This document shows, in pieces, positions 43,333 through 50,994 of a stretch of DNA of 64,000 nucleotides. The notes beneath the pieces are model-generated. The model had not been told where the DNA came from and made no database searches. It worked only from the letters and a program-made list of their open reading frames with translations. Position numbers and translations under genes: made by a program. Within the stretch, counting starts at the first letter, position 1. Each line of letters starts with the position of its first letter. Source of the stretch: an uncultured Acidimicrobiaceae bacterium (GTDB taxonomy: Bacteria; Actinomycetota; Acidimicrobiia; Acidimicrobiales; SZUA-35); NCBI GenBank assembly GCA_947259095.1, contig CAMYLA010000009.1, positions 62,001 through 126,000 of the forward strand, given 5' to 3'.

Positions 43333-45561
43333 GTGAGCACCGTCAACCCGCCGATCGTGCTGCTCGGCCCCCAGCGTCGGCAACAGACGGTGGCCAAGGC
43401 CATCGCCGACCTCGGGCTGAGCGGACCGCTGGCCACGATCACTGCGGGCTGGGAGGAGCGGGAGCGGGAGGACGCCGAGTTGTCCCTGGACCTGGGGGGC
43501 AGGACCCGGAACCTCGGTCTGTTTCCCCGAGCCGAGGAGGTGTTCGCCGAGGACCCGGCGGTCCAGACCGCGGTTGCCGACCTCCAGGACCAGCGGCGAC
43601 GGCTGCGAGACCTCTACCGGCTTCGGCTGGGACCGCAACTCCAGGTCTGTCGAACGTTGCTGCGCCGAACCGATCCGGCCCGGCCCGACGATCTGCACGG
43701 CCCCGAGATCGACAGCGCCATCGAGGCGGTCCGAGCCCTGGACCGGCATCACCACGACCGGGTGGCCGAGCTGGAAGCGGCGTCCAGCCGACGGCTGGCG
43801 GAGGCCGAACGACCGTCGCTTTGCCGACATCGAGCCGAGCTGGCGGCCATCCTGGCCGACGCCGAAGGGCTGCTGGTGGCGGGGGGCAACGTCGCCACGC
43901 TGCTCACGCTCCTGCGGCTGTTCGACATCCCGTCGCTGGCCGCAGGCAAACCGGTGGTGGCCTGGTCGGGTGGTGCCATGGTGGTTTGCGAGCGGGTGGT
44001 CCTGTTCCACGACAGCCCGCCCCAGGGCGGGGGCGATGCCGAGCTCTACGGCCCGGGGCTGGGTCTGGCCCGGGGAGTGATCCCGCTCCCCCACGCCAGG
44101 CACCGGCTGCAACTCAACGATCCCCACCGGGTGGCGCTGTTCGCCAGACGGTTCGCCCCCGACCTCTGCGTCGCCCTCGACTACGGCGGACACATCGACG
44201 AGGCCCGACCGGACGCCGGCGCCGACAACGAGCGGGGCCCAGGCGGGGAATCGCCGGTCCGGGGGGTCGGTTGGCGCCCGGCCGGCGCCGCCTCGATCCT
44301 GGCCGTCGACGGTCGGATCGTCGGCCCATCATCGCTGGAGACCAGACTCGGGCCGCCGGGTCGGCCCGGGCCGGCCCCGGTCGCAGGACGGTCCGAGGCC
44401 GGCAGGGCCCCGGCCGCCCGGGACCCGACGATGGTCATCGACCGGCTCCGGGAGGCGGCGCAGCATGGAGACGGTGCGGTCGATGCCGCCATTGCCTCGA
44501 TGGAGGTACCGGTCGTCGGTGACGGCTGGGCGCTGCTCATCTACCGGGGACCGGCCGAGGTGGTCAGATTCCAGCATTGGCTGTCGGGACTCCCCTCAGC
44601 CCCGCCATTCGAACGACTCCCGGGTACCGACCTGTGGACGTTGGAGATCCAGATCCAGGACCGGGCCAGGATCGAGTACAAACTGGAAGTCGTTCGTGGA
44701 CCCCATCGCGAACTGATCCGGGACCCGCTCAATCCAGCGGTGGCCAACGACCCGTTCGGGGGGAACTCGGTGGTGCAGGCCATCGGCTACACCACACCAC
44801 CGTGGACCATGGAGCAGGACAGCACCCGCCGGGGCACCATCCACCGTGCGGCGCTGGCCAGCACTGCATACGGCGAGACGCGTCCCTACTCGCTCTACCT
44901 CCCTGCCCGGTTCCGGACCACCCGGCGTTATCCGTTGCTGATCGTCCACGACGGGCTCGACTACCTGCACTACGCCAACCTCGTCCCGGTTCTGGACAAC
45001 CTCATCCATCGGCTGGAGATCCCGCCGCTGGTGGCGGCACTCATCCCCTCGAACGACCGGACGACCGAGTACGTGGCCGACGAGCGCCATGCCCGTTTCA
45101 TCGTCGAAGATCTCCTCCCCGGCCTCGAGCGGGAGTTGCCGCTGCTCGACGATCCAGCTGACCGTGCCCTGGTGGGAGCCAGCCTTGGCGCGGTGGCGGC
45201 GCTCCACACCGCCTGGTCGAACCCCGGCAGCTTCGGCAAACTGTTGCTGCAATCGGGCTCCTTCGCCTTCACCGACATCGGCGACCACGACCTGGGGCCG
45301 ATCTTCGATCCGGTCGTGGCGTTCGTGAACCGGTTCCGCACCGATCCGGGGCGTCCGGCCGATCGGATCTTCCTCTCGGCCGGCATCTACGAATCGCTGA
45401 TCTACTTCAACCGATCCCTGTTGCCGGTGTTCCAATCGACCGGGGCCGAGGTTCGCCTCGTGGAGGCCCAGGATGGCCACAATTGGCAGAACTGGCGGGA
45501 CCAGCTCCGCGAGGGCCTGACCTGGTTGTTCCCCGGGCCACTGGCGATGGACTACGAGTAG
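43333..45561 (+). CDS. fusion of peptidase S51/type-1 GATase-like domain with an Fes-like esterase
   Basis: A 742-residue protein of two enzymes. Residues 1-300 resemble the peptidase E/cyanophycinase (S51) fold: IVLLGPQRR, ATITAGWEERE and LLVAGGNVATLL, with the nucleophile elbow AWSGGAMVV (Ser212) and a helical insert at about 80-165. A Gly/Pro/Arg-rich linker covers about 300-360. Residues 400-480 look like an early-set/CBM48-type domain (FERLPGTDLWTLEI). From about 490 is an esterase D/enterochelin-esterase domain with ALVGASLGAVAAL (Ser617) and late DGHNWQNW His. It could cleave or release the ligase product: peptidase for isoaspartyl-type or N-terminal bonds, esterase for ester bonds. 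GTG start. Confidence 0.78.
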   Translation: MSTVNPPIVLLGPQRRQQTVAKAIADLGLSGPLATITAGWEEREREDAELSLDLGGRTRNLGLFPRAEEVFAEDPAVQTAVADLQDQRRRLRDLYRLRLGPQLQVCRTLLRRTDPARPDDLHGPEIDSAIEAVRALDRHHHDRVAELEAASSRRLAEAERPSLCRHRAELAAILADAEGLLVAGGNVATLLTLLRLFDIPSLAAGKPVVAWSGGAMVVCERVVLFHDSPPQGGGDAELYGPGLGLARGVIPLPHARHRLQLNDPHRVALFARRFAPDLCVALDYGGHIDEARPDAGADNERGPGGESPVRGVGWRPAGAASILAVDGRIVGPSSLETRLGPPGRPGPAPVAGRSEAGRAPAARDPTMVIDRLREAAQHGDGAVDAAIASMEVPVVGDGWALLIYRGPAEVVRFQHWLSGLPSAPPFERLPGTDLWTLEIQIQDRARIEYKLEVVRGPHRELIRDPLNPAVANDPFGGNSVVQAIGYTTPPWTMEQDSTRRGTIHRAALASTAYGETRPYSLYLPARFRTTRRYPLLIVHDGLDYLHYANLVPVLDNLIHRLEIPPLVAALIPSNDRTTEYVADERHARFIVEDLLPGLERELPLLDDPADRALVGASLGAVAALHTAWSNPGSFGKLLLQSGSFAFTDIGDHDLGPIFDPVVAFVNRFRTDPGRPADRIFLSAGIYESLIYFNRSLLPVFQSTGAEVRLVEAQDGHNWQNWRDQLREGLTWLFPGPLAMDYE

Positions 45562-45572
45562 CCTTGGCCGCC

Positions 45573-46823
45573 ATGGGTACACCTGTGACGAGAAGGATCG
45601 GCCTCTCCCTCGGGGCCGACATCTGCTGGCCGAAGTGTTTCGAGGACCTCGTCGCCCGCTGGGACCCGACCCTGGAGATCGGTGACGAGACGGTCAGGTT
45701 CGAGGTGGAGCGGGTCACCATCGAACCGTTCGACCTCCGCCAGCCGGTGGCCTACGACGTGGTGATCGACCGCTTGACCCACTGGCACGCCAACACCCGG
45801 GAGTGGATCAAGAAGGCGATCCTGCTCGACGACCTCTACGTGTTCAACAATCCCTGGTCGGTGCAGTCGATGGAGAAGCAGACGACCTACTGCGCCATGA
45901 TGCGCCTCGGGCTGCCCATCCCCGAGACGTGGATGGTGCCGCCCAAGGAATACGACTCGGTGCCGGACCTGGAGCCGACGTTGCAGCGCTACGCCAACCT
46001 GTTCGACCTCGAGCCGATCGGCGACGGGATCGGCTACCCGCTGTTCATGAAGCCATACGACGGCGGCGGCTGGGTCGGGGTTTCCAAGGTGGACAGCGCA
46101 GGCGAGCTCCGGGCCGCGTACGAGACCAGCGGAAAGTTCCTGATGCACCTGCAGCAAGGGGTGGCCCCCTACGAGGACTTCGTCCGCTGCGTCGGGGTCG
46201 GGCCCCAGCTGCGGGTGGTCTCCTACGACCCGGATGCACCCCTTCACGGCCGCTACACCAACCGGTTCGATCATCTGCCGGACGACGACATGGCCCGGCT
46301 GCGGGCCACCACGCTGACGATCAACACCTTCTTCGGGTGGGACTTCAACTCCTGTGAGTGCCTCGGCCAGGGCGGCACCTGGTACCCGATCGACTTCGCC
46401 AACCCCTGCCCCGACTCCCAGATCACCTCGCTCAACCGGCACTTCCCCTGGTTGGTGCTGGCCAAGCTCCGGTGGTCGATGTTCTGCGCCGCCACCGGCC
46501 GCCCGTTCCGCAAGAACCTCGACTGGCAGCCGTTTCTCGACATCGCAGACACCGACGCCGACCAGGCCGACAAGCTGGCGGCCTACGGTCGGCTGGCCGA
46601 GGAACACTTCGAGACCGAGGCCTTCGAGCGGTTCTGCCGTGACCATCTGGAACCGCTGGAGGAGGTCGCCTTCGAGTACTTCGCAAGCGACGACGCCAAG
46701 GCCGCAGTCAGGCAGAAGGTCACCGCCATGTACCCTCCCCATGAGGTGGATGAGTTCACCGAACGCTTCTGGGCGTCGATCCAACAGTGGCGCAACGAAG
46801 AGTCCCCGGTGGCCAACCGATGA
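45573..46823 (+). CDS. ATP-grasp ligase 4 (distinct subfamily)
   Basis: A 416-residue ATP-grasp protein unlike the other three. RRIGLSLGADICWPKCFEDL starts the N-terminal lobe. GIGYPLFMKPYDGGGWVGVSKV carries the ATP-binding Lys and Gly loop, and FLMHLQQGVAPYEDFVRCVGVG the hinge region. TWYPIDFANPCPDSQITSL supplies Asp and Asn for Mg. A helical C-terminal tail follows. Genes of this type are often found beside esterase and amidoligase genes. It starts 11 bp after the fusion gene. Its TGA overlaps the first of three mini-ORFs (ATGA) that lead to the esterase. Confidence 0.8.
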   Translation: MGTPVTRRIGLSLGADICWPKCFEDLVARWDPTLEIGDETVRFEVERVTIEPFDLRQPVAYDVVIDRLTHWHANTREWIKKAILLDDLYVFNNPWSVQSMEKQTTYCAMMRLGLPIPETWMVPPKEYDSVPDLEPTLQRYANLFDLEPIGDGIGYPLFMKPYDGGGWVGVSKVDSAGELRAAYETSGKFLMHLQQGVAPYEDFVRCVGVGPQLRVVSYDPDAPLHGRYTNRFDHLPDDDMARLRATTLTINTFFGWDFNSCECLGQGGTWYPIDFANPCPDSQITSLNRHFPWLVLAKLRWSMFCAATGRPFRKNLDWQPFLDIADTDADQADKLAAYGRLAEEHFETEAFERFCRDHLEPLEEVAFEYFASDDAKAAVRQKVTAMYPPHEVDEFTERFWASIQQWRNEESPVANR

Positions 46824-46913
46824 CCCCGCCGACCGGCACCACGGCAGAACGGCGCCAATGAGCACAACGGCAGAACGGCGCCGATGAGCACCGCGACGGA
46901 ACGGCGCCAATGA
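46820..46913 (+). promoter_or_regulatory. staircase of three coupled mini-ORFs with a 26-bp tandem repeat
   Basis: Between ligase 4 and the esterase are three tiny frames chained by ATGA overlaps. MTPPTGTTAERRQ is at 46820-46861, MSTTAERRR at 46858-46887 and MSTATERRQ at 46884-46913, and the last stop overlaps the esterase ATG at 46910. The start codons at 46858, 46884 and 46910 are exactly 26 nt apart because a 26-bp segment is tandemly repeated. As 26 is not a multiple of 3, each copy begins a new frame. It may be a reinitiation ladder or a slippage duplication of the start region. Confidence 0.6.
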
Positions 46914-47647
46914 GCAAGTTCTCGCAACGATGGTGGTCGCCACGGGTGGGCCGCGAGGTGAACGTGGTTCGCTGGGGCGAGATCGGTCGACCGGTGCTGC
47001 TGTTCCCGACCGCGGCCGGCGACGCCGAGGAGGTGGAGCGGATGCTGATGATCGAGGCGTTGTCGCCGCTGCTGGAGGCGGGCCGGCTCAAGCTCTACTC
47101 GGTCGATTCTGTTCCCGGCCAGATGTGGTTGAACGAGAGCAACCAACAGCCGGCCGCCACCGCCATCCAGGCCGGCTTCGACCGCTTCATCGTCGACGAG
47201 TTGATCCCGGCCATACACACCGACTGCGGCGGCCCGGCCGACATCGTGGCCGCAGGGGCGTCGATCGGGGCCTTCAACGCCTTGGCTGCGATCTGTCGCC
47301 ACCCGGAACTGATCTCCGCTGCGATCTGCATGTCGGGAACCTACGACCTGTCGGACTTCCTCGAAGGTGACGTTGACGAGAACTGGTACCTGGCCTCACC
47401 GCTGCACTTCGTGCCGAACCTTCCCGAAGGCCACAGGAACCTGGACGATCTGCGGCGGCGGTTCGTGCTGCTGGCGCACGGAACCGGCCGTTGGGAGAGC
47501 CCGGAGCAGTCGTGGCGGGTGGCCGAGTGCCTGGGGGCCAGGGCCGTTCCCAATCGGGTCGACGAGTGGGGCCCGGAGTGGGACCACGACTGGCCGACCT
47601 GGCGTCGGATGTTACCCCAGTACCTCGACGAGCTGCTCCCGACCTGA
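46910..47647 (+). CDS. esterase (esterase D/enterochelin-esterase-like)
   Basis: A 245-residue alpha/beta hydrolase, single domain. PVLLFPTAAGDAEEVER is the oxyanion region, AAGASIGAFNALAAI the nucleophile elbow (Ser118), and HGTGRWESPEQSW then WDHDWPTWRRM provides the catalytic His226. The SKFSQRWWSPRVGREVNVVRWGE start is typical of the group found beside ATP-grasp genes. It may release an ester-linked intermediate or detoxify the product. It is translated at the end of the mini-ORF ladder, and a hairpin follows. Confidence 0.82.
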   Translation: MSKFSQRWWSPRVGREVNVVRWGEIGRPVLLFPTAAGDAEEVERMLMIEALSPLLEAGRLKLYSVDSVPGQMWLNESNQQPAATAIQAGFDRFIVDELIPAIHTDCGGPADIVAAGASIGAFNALAAICRHPELISAAICMSGTYDLSDFLEGDVDENWYLASPLHFVPNLPEGHRNLDDLRRRFVLLAHGTGRWESPEQSWRVAECLGARAVPNRVDEWGPEWDHDWPTWRRMLPQYLDELLPT

Positions 47648-47655
47648 GCTGAGCC

Positions 47656-47677
47656 GGCAACGGCGGGCGGCGTTGCC
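47656..47677. terminator. candidate bidirectional terminator hairpin
   Basis: ggcaacg and cgttgcc form a 7-bp stem with an 8-nt loop in the 47-bp gap between the convergent esterase and GCS2 genes. There is no T-run, so its terminator role is tentative. Confidence 0.4.
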
Positions 47678-47694
47678 ATGCCTGGTCCCGGGCC

Positions 47695-48825
47695 TCAGCG
47701 GGCGACGGTCTCCTCGATCAAGAAGTCCACCACGAGCTTCAAGGCCTCATCGGCCTCCGCCCCTTCGGTCATCGCCTTCTCGTACACCGCGAGTTGCCGG
47801 TGGGCGCTGGTGCCGGTCTCGACGATCGACCGGGCGCCACGCAACTCGTCGAGGCATCGCAGCTGACGGGCGCCGGGCGCCAGCAGTTCGATCAGCTCGT
47901 CGAGCAGGTCGTTGAAGGGCACGATGGTCCCGAGCCCAAAATCGATGAGCCCGGCATCGGTGCCGTAGCGCTGGGCCCGCCAACGATTCTCCTGCACCAG
48001 CATGTTCGAATAGTGGCGCCACCGCTGGTTTGTGCGCTTCAGATCCCACAGCATCCACAGCACGCTCTGGAACAGCGCAGCCAGGGTTGCACCGTGGGCG
48101 GCGGTGGTGCAGACGTCGGCGATCCGCATCTCCAGGGTCGGGAACCGGCACGACGGTCGCAGGTCCCACCACAGCTTGCTGCCGTCCTCGAGCACCCCGG
48201 CCCTGGACAGCACGTCGACATGCCGCTGGTACTCGGCCCACGATGCGAAGTTCTCCGGCAAACCGGTCCGGGGCATCTCGTCGAACACCGACAACCGGTA
48301 CGACTTGAGCCCGGTGTGGTTGCCGTGCCAGAACGGCGACGAGGTCGACAGGGCCAAGATGTGGGGCAGGAAGTAGCTGGCCTGGTTCATCAGATCGACC
48401 CGCAGTTCGTCATCGTCGATCCCGACGTGGACGTGCATGCCGCAGATGAGCAGCCGTCTGGCCACCGCCTGATGATCGCGGGCCAGGGTCTCGTAGCGTT
48501 CCTTGCGGGTCGGCAGCTGGCTCAGCCACTGGGCGATGGGGTGGGTCGAAGCGGCGATGATCGCATAGCCGAATTCGCCGGCGACGTCGGCCAGGGCGGC
48601 CCGCAGTTCGAGAATCTCGGTGGCCGCCTCCGCCACCGACGCACACTTGGTGGTGCCGATCTCGAGCTGCGACTGGAGAAACTCGGTCGTCATCCGACCA
48701 TCGGTTGCGGCCTCGCCCCGCTCCAACAACTCCTCCGGCGGCTCGATCACCAGATCCCGGGTTGCCCGGTCCACCAGGAGGTATTCCTCTTCGATCCCGA
48801 TGGTGAACGACGGTGTCGTGGCCAT
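47695..48825 (-). CDS. carboxylate-amine ligase, GCS2/YbdK family
   Basis: A 376-residue GCS2-type ligase (glutamate-cysteine ligase 2, COG2170) with the fold of gamma-glutamylcysteine synthetase. SFTIGIEEEYLLVD has the Mg-binding Glu cluster near residues 10-14, CGMHVHVGID gives the metal/ATP His residues, SSPFWHGNHTGLKSYR the substrate loop, and LEMRIADV the late Glu/Arg. It forms an amide bond from a carboxylate (often Glu) and an amine using ATP. Ribosome site gggaggc. It converges on the ligase operon, extending the amidoligase island to five ATP-dependent ligases. In actinobacteria with mycothiol, ordinary glutathione synthesis is unlikely. Confidence 0.87.
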   Translation of the reverse strand: MATTPSFTIGIEEEYLLVDRATRDLVIEPPEELLERGEAATDGRMTTEFLQSQLEIGTTKCASVAEAATEILELRAALADVAGEFGYAIIAASTHPIAQWLSQLPTRKERYETLARDHQAVARRLLICGMHVHVGIDDDELRVDLMNQASYFLPHILALSTSSPFWHGNHTGLKSYRLSVFDEMPRTGLPENFASWAEYQRHVDVLSRAGVLEDGSKLWWDLRPSCRFPTLEMRIADVCTTAAHGATLAALFQSVLWMLWDLKRTNQRWRHYSNMLVQENRWRAQRYGTDAGLIDFGLGTIVPFNDLLDELIELLAPGARQLRCLDELRGARSIVETGTSAHRQLAVYEKAMTEGAEADEALKLVVDFLIEETVAR

Positions 48826-48993
48826 GCGTGCCTCCCGAACTCAGGGTGTCGCGACGTTAGCATCCGGTCCGCAACCCCAGCCATCCCTCCCCGACCCCGA
48901 CCCCTCGCCGACGGTCGAATGGAGCCGACCGGCCGAGTGGGGTAGAACATATGGTGCAAGCAGCGACCGAAACCAGGATGTCGAGGGGGATGT

Positions 48994-49506
48994 ATGGCTG
49001 TCGAGAAGTTCGCCGTCGAGGCGAGTCACATCATGATGTTCGCCAGGGCCGTCGGCGATCCGAATCCGCTGTACCACGACGAGGACTACGCAAAGGGCAC
49101 CGAGGCCGGTGGCATCATCGCCCCGCCGACCTTCGCCCAGGCCAGCGCCCAGTTCGATCCCGAGTACCGGCTCCGACCGAAGGTCGGTGAACCGTGGATG
49201 GGATCGGGCAAGGAGGCCACCGGCATCAAGCCGAAAGAACCAGGCCAATCGGGCGACGACGCCCCGGTGGGGATGGGGGCTCGGGGTCTGCATGCCGAGC
49301 AGCATTTTGAGTACCACCGCCCGATGCGGCCCGGTGATGTGCTGACCGCAACGGTCAAGCCGGGCGAGAGCTGGGAGAAGCAGTCGAAGAGGGCGGGCAC
49401 CTTGAAGTTCTCGGAGACGATCACCGAGTATCGCGATCAGCATGGCGAGTTGGTCGTCACCGCCCGAGGCGTCGGCGTGACCACCGAGAAGGCCGTCGAG
49501 GGCTGA
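48994..49506 (+). CDS. FAS1-like/MaoC N-terminal hotdog dehydratase subunit
   Basis: A 170-residue hotdog protein of the FAS1-like dehydratase (HadA/ChsH1-like) kind, normally the non-catalytic or partner half of an enoyl-CoA hydratase heterodimer. FAVEASHIMMFARAVGDPNPLYHDEDYA is the lead segment. GGIIAPPTFAQAS and GMGARGLHAEQHFEYHRPMRPGD continue the fold, where an HGE..F pattern is expected. Gtcgaggggga before the ATG serves as ribosome site. The catalytic MaoC partner starts 13 bp after its stop, so they very likely form one enzyme in acyl-CoA metabolism. Confidence 0.82.
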   Translation: MAVEKFAVEASHIMMFARAVGDPNPLYHDEDYAKGTEAGGIIAPPTFAQASAQFDPEYRLRPKVGEPWMGSGKEATGIKPKEPGQSGDDAPVGMGARGLHAEQHFEYHRPMRPGDVLTATVKPGESWEKQSKRAGTLKFSETITEYRDQHGELVVTARGVGVTTEKAVEG

Positions 49507-49519
49507 GGGGAGACACAGG

Positions 49520-49942
49520 ATGGCACTGAGCGCAGCAACGATCAAGGTCGGCGACACCCACTCCGAGGTGCTGGTGGAAGACCTGAAACGCACCCAACTG
49601 GTCCAGTACGCCGGAGCATCCGGCGACTACAACCCGGTCCACACAGACGAGAAGTTCGTGACCGAGATCGCCGGTTATCCGACCGTGTTCGCCCACGGCA
49701 TGTTGACCATGGGGATGACCGGGACCCTCCTCACCAACTACGTCGGGGACGCCAGGCTGACCAAGTACGGGGTTCGATTCGTCAACCAGGTCTGGCCCGG
49801 CGACACGCTCACCGGCACCGCCGAGGTGACGGCGGTCCGGGAGCAAGACGGTGAGCACCTGGTCGACCTGTCGATCACCACGGTGAACCAGGACGACGTC
49901 GCGGTGCTCACCGGCACGGCCACCGCCCGCATCGACCCGTAG
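49520..49942 (+). CDS. MaoC-like (R)-enoyl-CoA hydratase subunit
   Basis: A 140-residue MaoC hotdog protein with the hydratase-2 motif: YAGASGDYNPVHTDEKF gives the catalytic Asp and His, and FAHGMLTMGMTG follows. VRFVNQVWPGDTLTG completes the fold. It hydrates a 2-enoyl-CoA to the (R)-3-hydroxyacyl-CoA together with the preceding gene product. The convergent SDR at 49981 resembles (R)-3-hydroxyacyl-CoA dehydrogenases and could take the product. Ribosome site ggggag. Confidence 0.85.
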   Translation: MALSAATIKVGDTHSEVLVEDLKRTQLVQYAGASGDYNPVHTDEKFVTEIAGYPTVFAHGMLTMGMTGTLLTNYVGDARLTKYGVRFVNQVWPGDTLTGTAEVTAVREQDGEHLVDLSITTVNQDDVAVLTGTATARIDP

Positions 49943-49980
49943 CAGCGGCGCCGATCAGGACAGGTCGCCGGTCGGCGGCC

Positions 49981-50913
49981 TCAGCCCCGGGGCATCTCTT
50001 CGACACCGGTGACCTTCAGCGACCTCGTCTTGACGTGGTCCGTCTCCCAGCTGCCGACGGTGGCTTCGAGGTCGTCGATCTCCCAGCGGCCGTCGGTCGA
50101 GGCGACATCGATCCTGGTCCACTCGAGGTAGCGCGCCACCTCGTCGCCCCCGACCCAGTACACCTGCCCGGTGGCCCGGCACTCTGCTGTGCACAACCAG
50201 GCCACCAGGGGCGAGATGTTGGCCGGATCCCACTTGTCGAAGCTGCCGTCCTCCGGGGCGCCGATCCGCTCCCCCAGTCCGGGGGTGGCAAGCGTCATCC
50301 TGGTCCTTGCCGATGGGGCGATGGCGTTGACCCGGACCCCGTACCGGCCCAATTCCTGGGCGGCGATGACCGAGAGGGTGGCGATGCCCGACTTCGCCGC
50401 CCCGTAGTTGGACTGCCCCGGGTTGGAGTGCAGTCCCGAGGTCGACGAGGTGTTGACGATGGAGGCCTGCACCGTCTCGCCGGCTTTCGCCCGCTCCCGC
50501 CAGTAGGCGCCGGCGTGACGCATCATCAGCCAGCTGCCCTTCAGGTGTACTGCGATGACCGAGTCGAATTCGTCCTCGGTCATGTTGACCAGCATGCGGT
50601 CACGGAGGATGCCGGCGTTGTTCACCACGCCGTGGATGTCGCCGAAGGTTTCTATCGCGGTGTTGACGATCCGCTGGGCTCCTTCCCAGTCGGCAACCGA
50701 GTCACCGTTGGCCACCGCCGAGCCCCCGGCGGCGACGATCTCGTCGACGACGTCCTGGGCCGGACCGGTGCTGCGCCCGGTGCCGTCCTGCTCACCGCCA
50801 AGATCGTTGACCACCACACTGGCGCCTTCGGCGGCCAGGAGCAGCGCATGCTCCCGCCCGACCCCCCTGCCCGCCCCGGTGACAACAACAACCCGTCCGT
50901 CAAGATGACCCAT
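49981..50913 (-). CDS. SDR, (R)-3-hydroxyacyl-CoA dehydrogenase-like
   Basis: A 310-residue SDR resembling the dehydrogenase part of peroxisomal multifunctional enzyme 2. VVVTGAGRGVGREHALLLAAEGASVVVNDLGG with its insert for NAD is characteristic. NNAGILRDRMLVNMTEDEFDSVI, SSTSGLHSNPGQSNYGAAKSG (Tyr near 170) and the C-terminal extension agree. It probably oxidises an (R)-3-hydroxyacyl-CoA after the MaoC pair on the opposite strand. It is last in the leftward run ACAD-thiolase-nitroreductase-SDR. The leader contains three copies of a 15-bp start-site-like module. Confidence 0.85.
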   Translation of the reverse strand: MGHLDGRVVVVTGAGRGVGREHALLLAAEGASVVVNDLGGEQDGTGRSTGPAQDVVDEIVAAGGSAVANGDSVADWEGAQRIVNTAIETFGDIHGVVNNAGILRDRMLVNMTEDEFDSVIAVHLKGSWLMMRHAGAYWRERAKAGETVQASIVNTSSTSGLHSNPGQSNYGAAKSGIATLSVIAAQELGRYGVRVNAIAPSARTRMTLATPGLGERIGAPEDGSFDKWDPANISPLVAWLCTAECRATGQVYWVGGDEVARYLEWTRIDVASTDGRWEIDDLEATVGSWETDHVKTRSLKVTGVEEMPRG

Positions 50914-50926
50914 TTCTCGCTCCTAC

Positions 50927-50971
50927 CTCTGTCATGGTTGGCTCTCTCATGGATGCCTCCCTCATGGATGC
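50927..50971 (-). repeat. three tandem 15-bp copies of a start-site-like module in the SDR leader
   Basis: Units at 50957-50971, 50942-50956 and 50927-50941, read on the minus strand, are GCATCCATGAGGGAG, GCATCCATGAGAGAG and CCAACCATGACAGAG. Because the period is 15 they stay in frame and open a 21-codon frame (50965 to 50900) beginning MREASMREPTMTEVG, whose end overlaps the SDR start. The second unit nearly equals the single module before the SDR at 23488. Confidence 0.6.
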
Positions 50972-50994
50972 GCTGCGAAACTCGCCCGTCGGTC

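Noticed and set aside
46831-46909. 26-bp repeats considered as CRISPR or an attachment site
   Set aside because: Copies are adjacent without spacers and coincide with start codons; no integrase is nearby.
45552-46943. 463-codon minus-strand frame over ATP-grasp ligase 4
   Set aside because: Antisense shadow of a recognised ATP-grasp gene; low-complexity translation.
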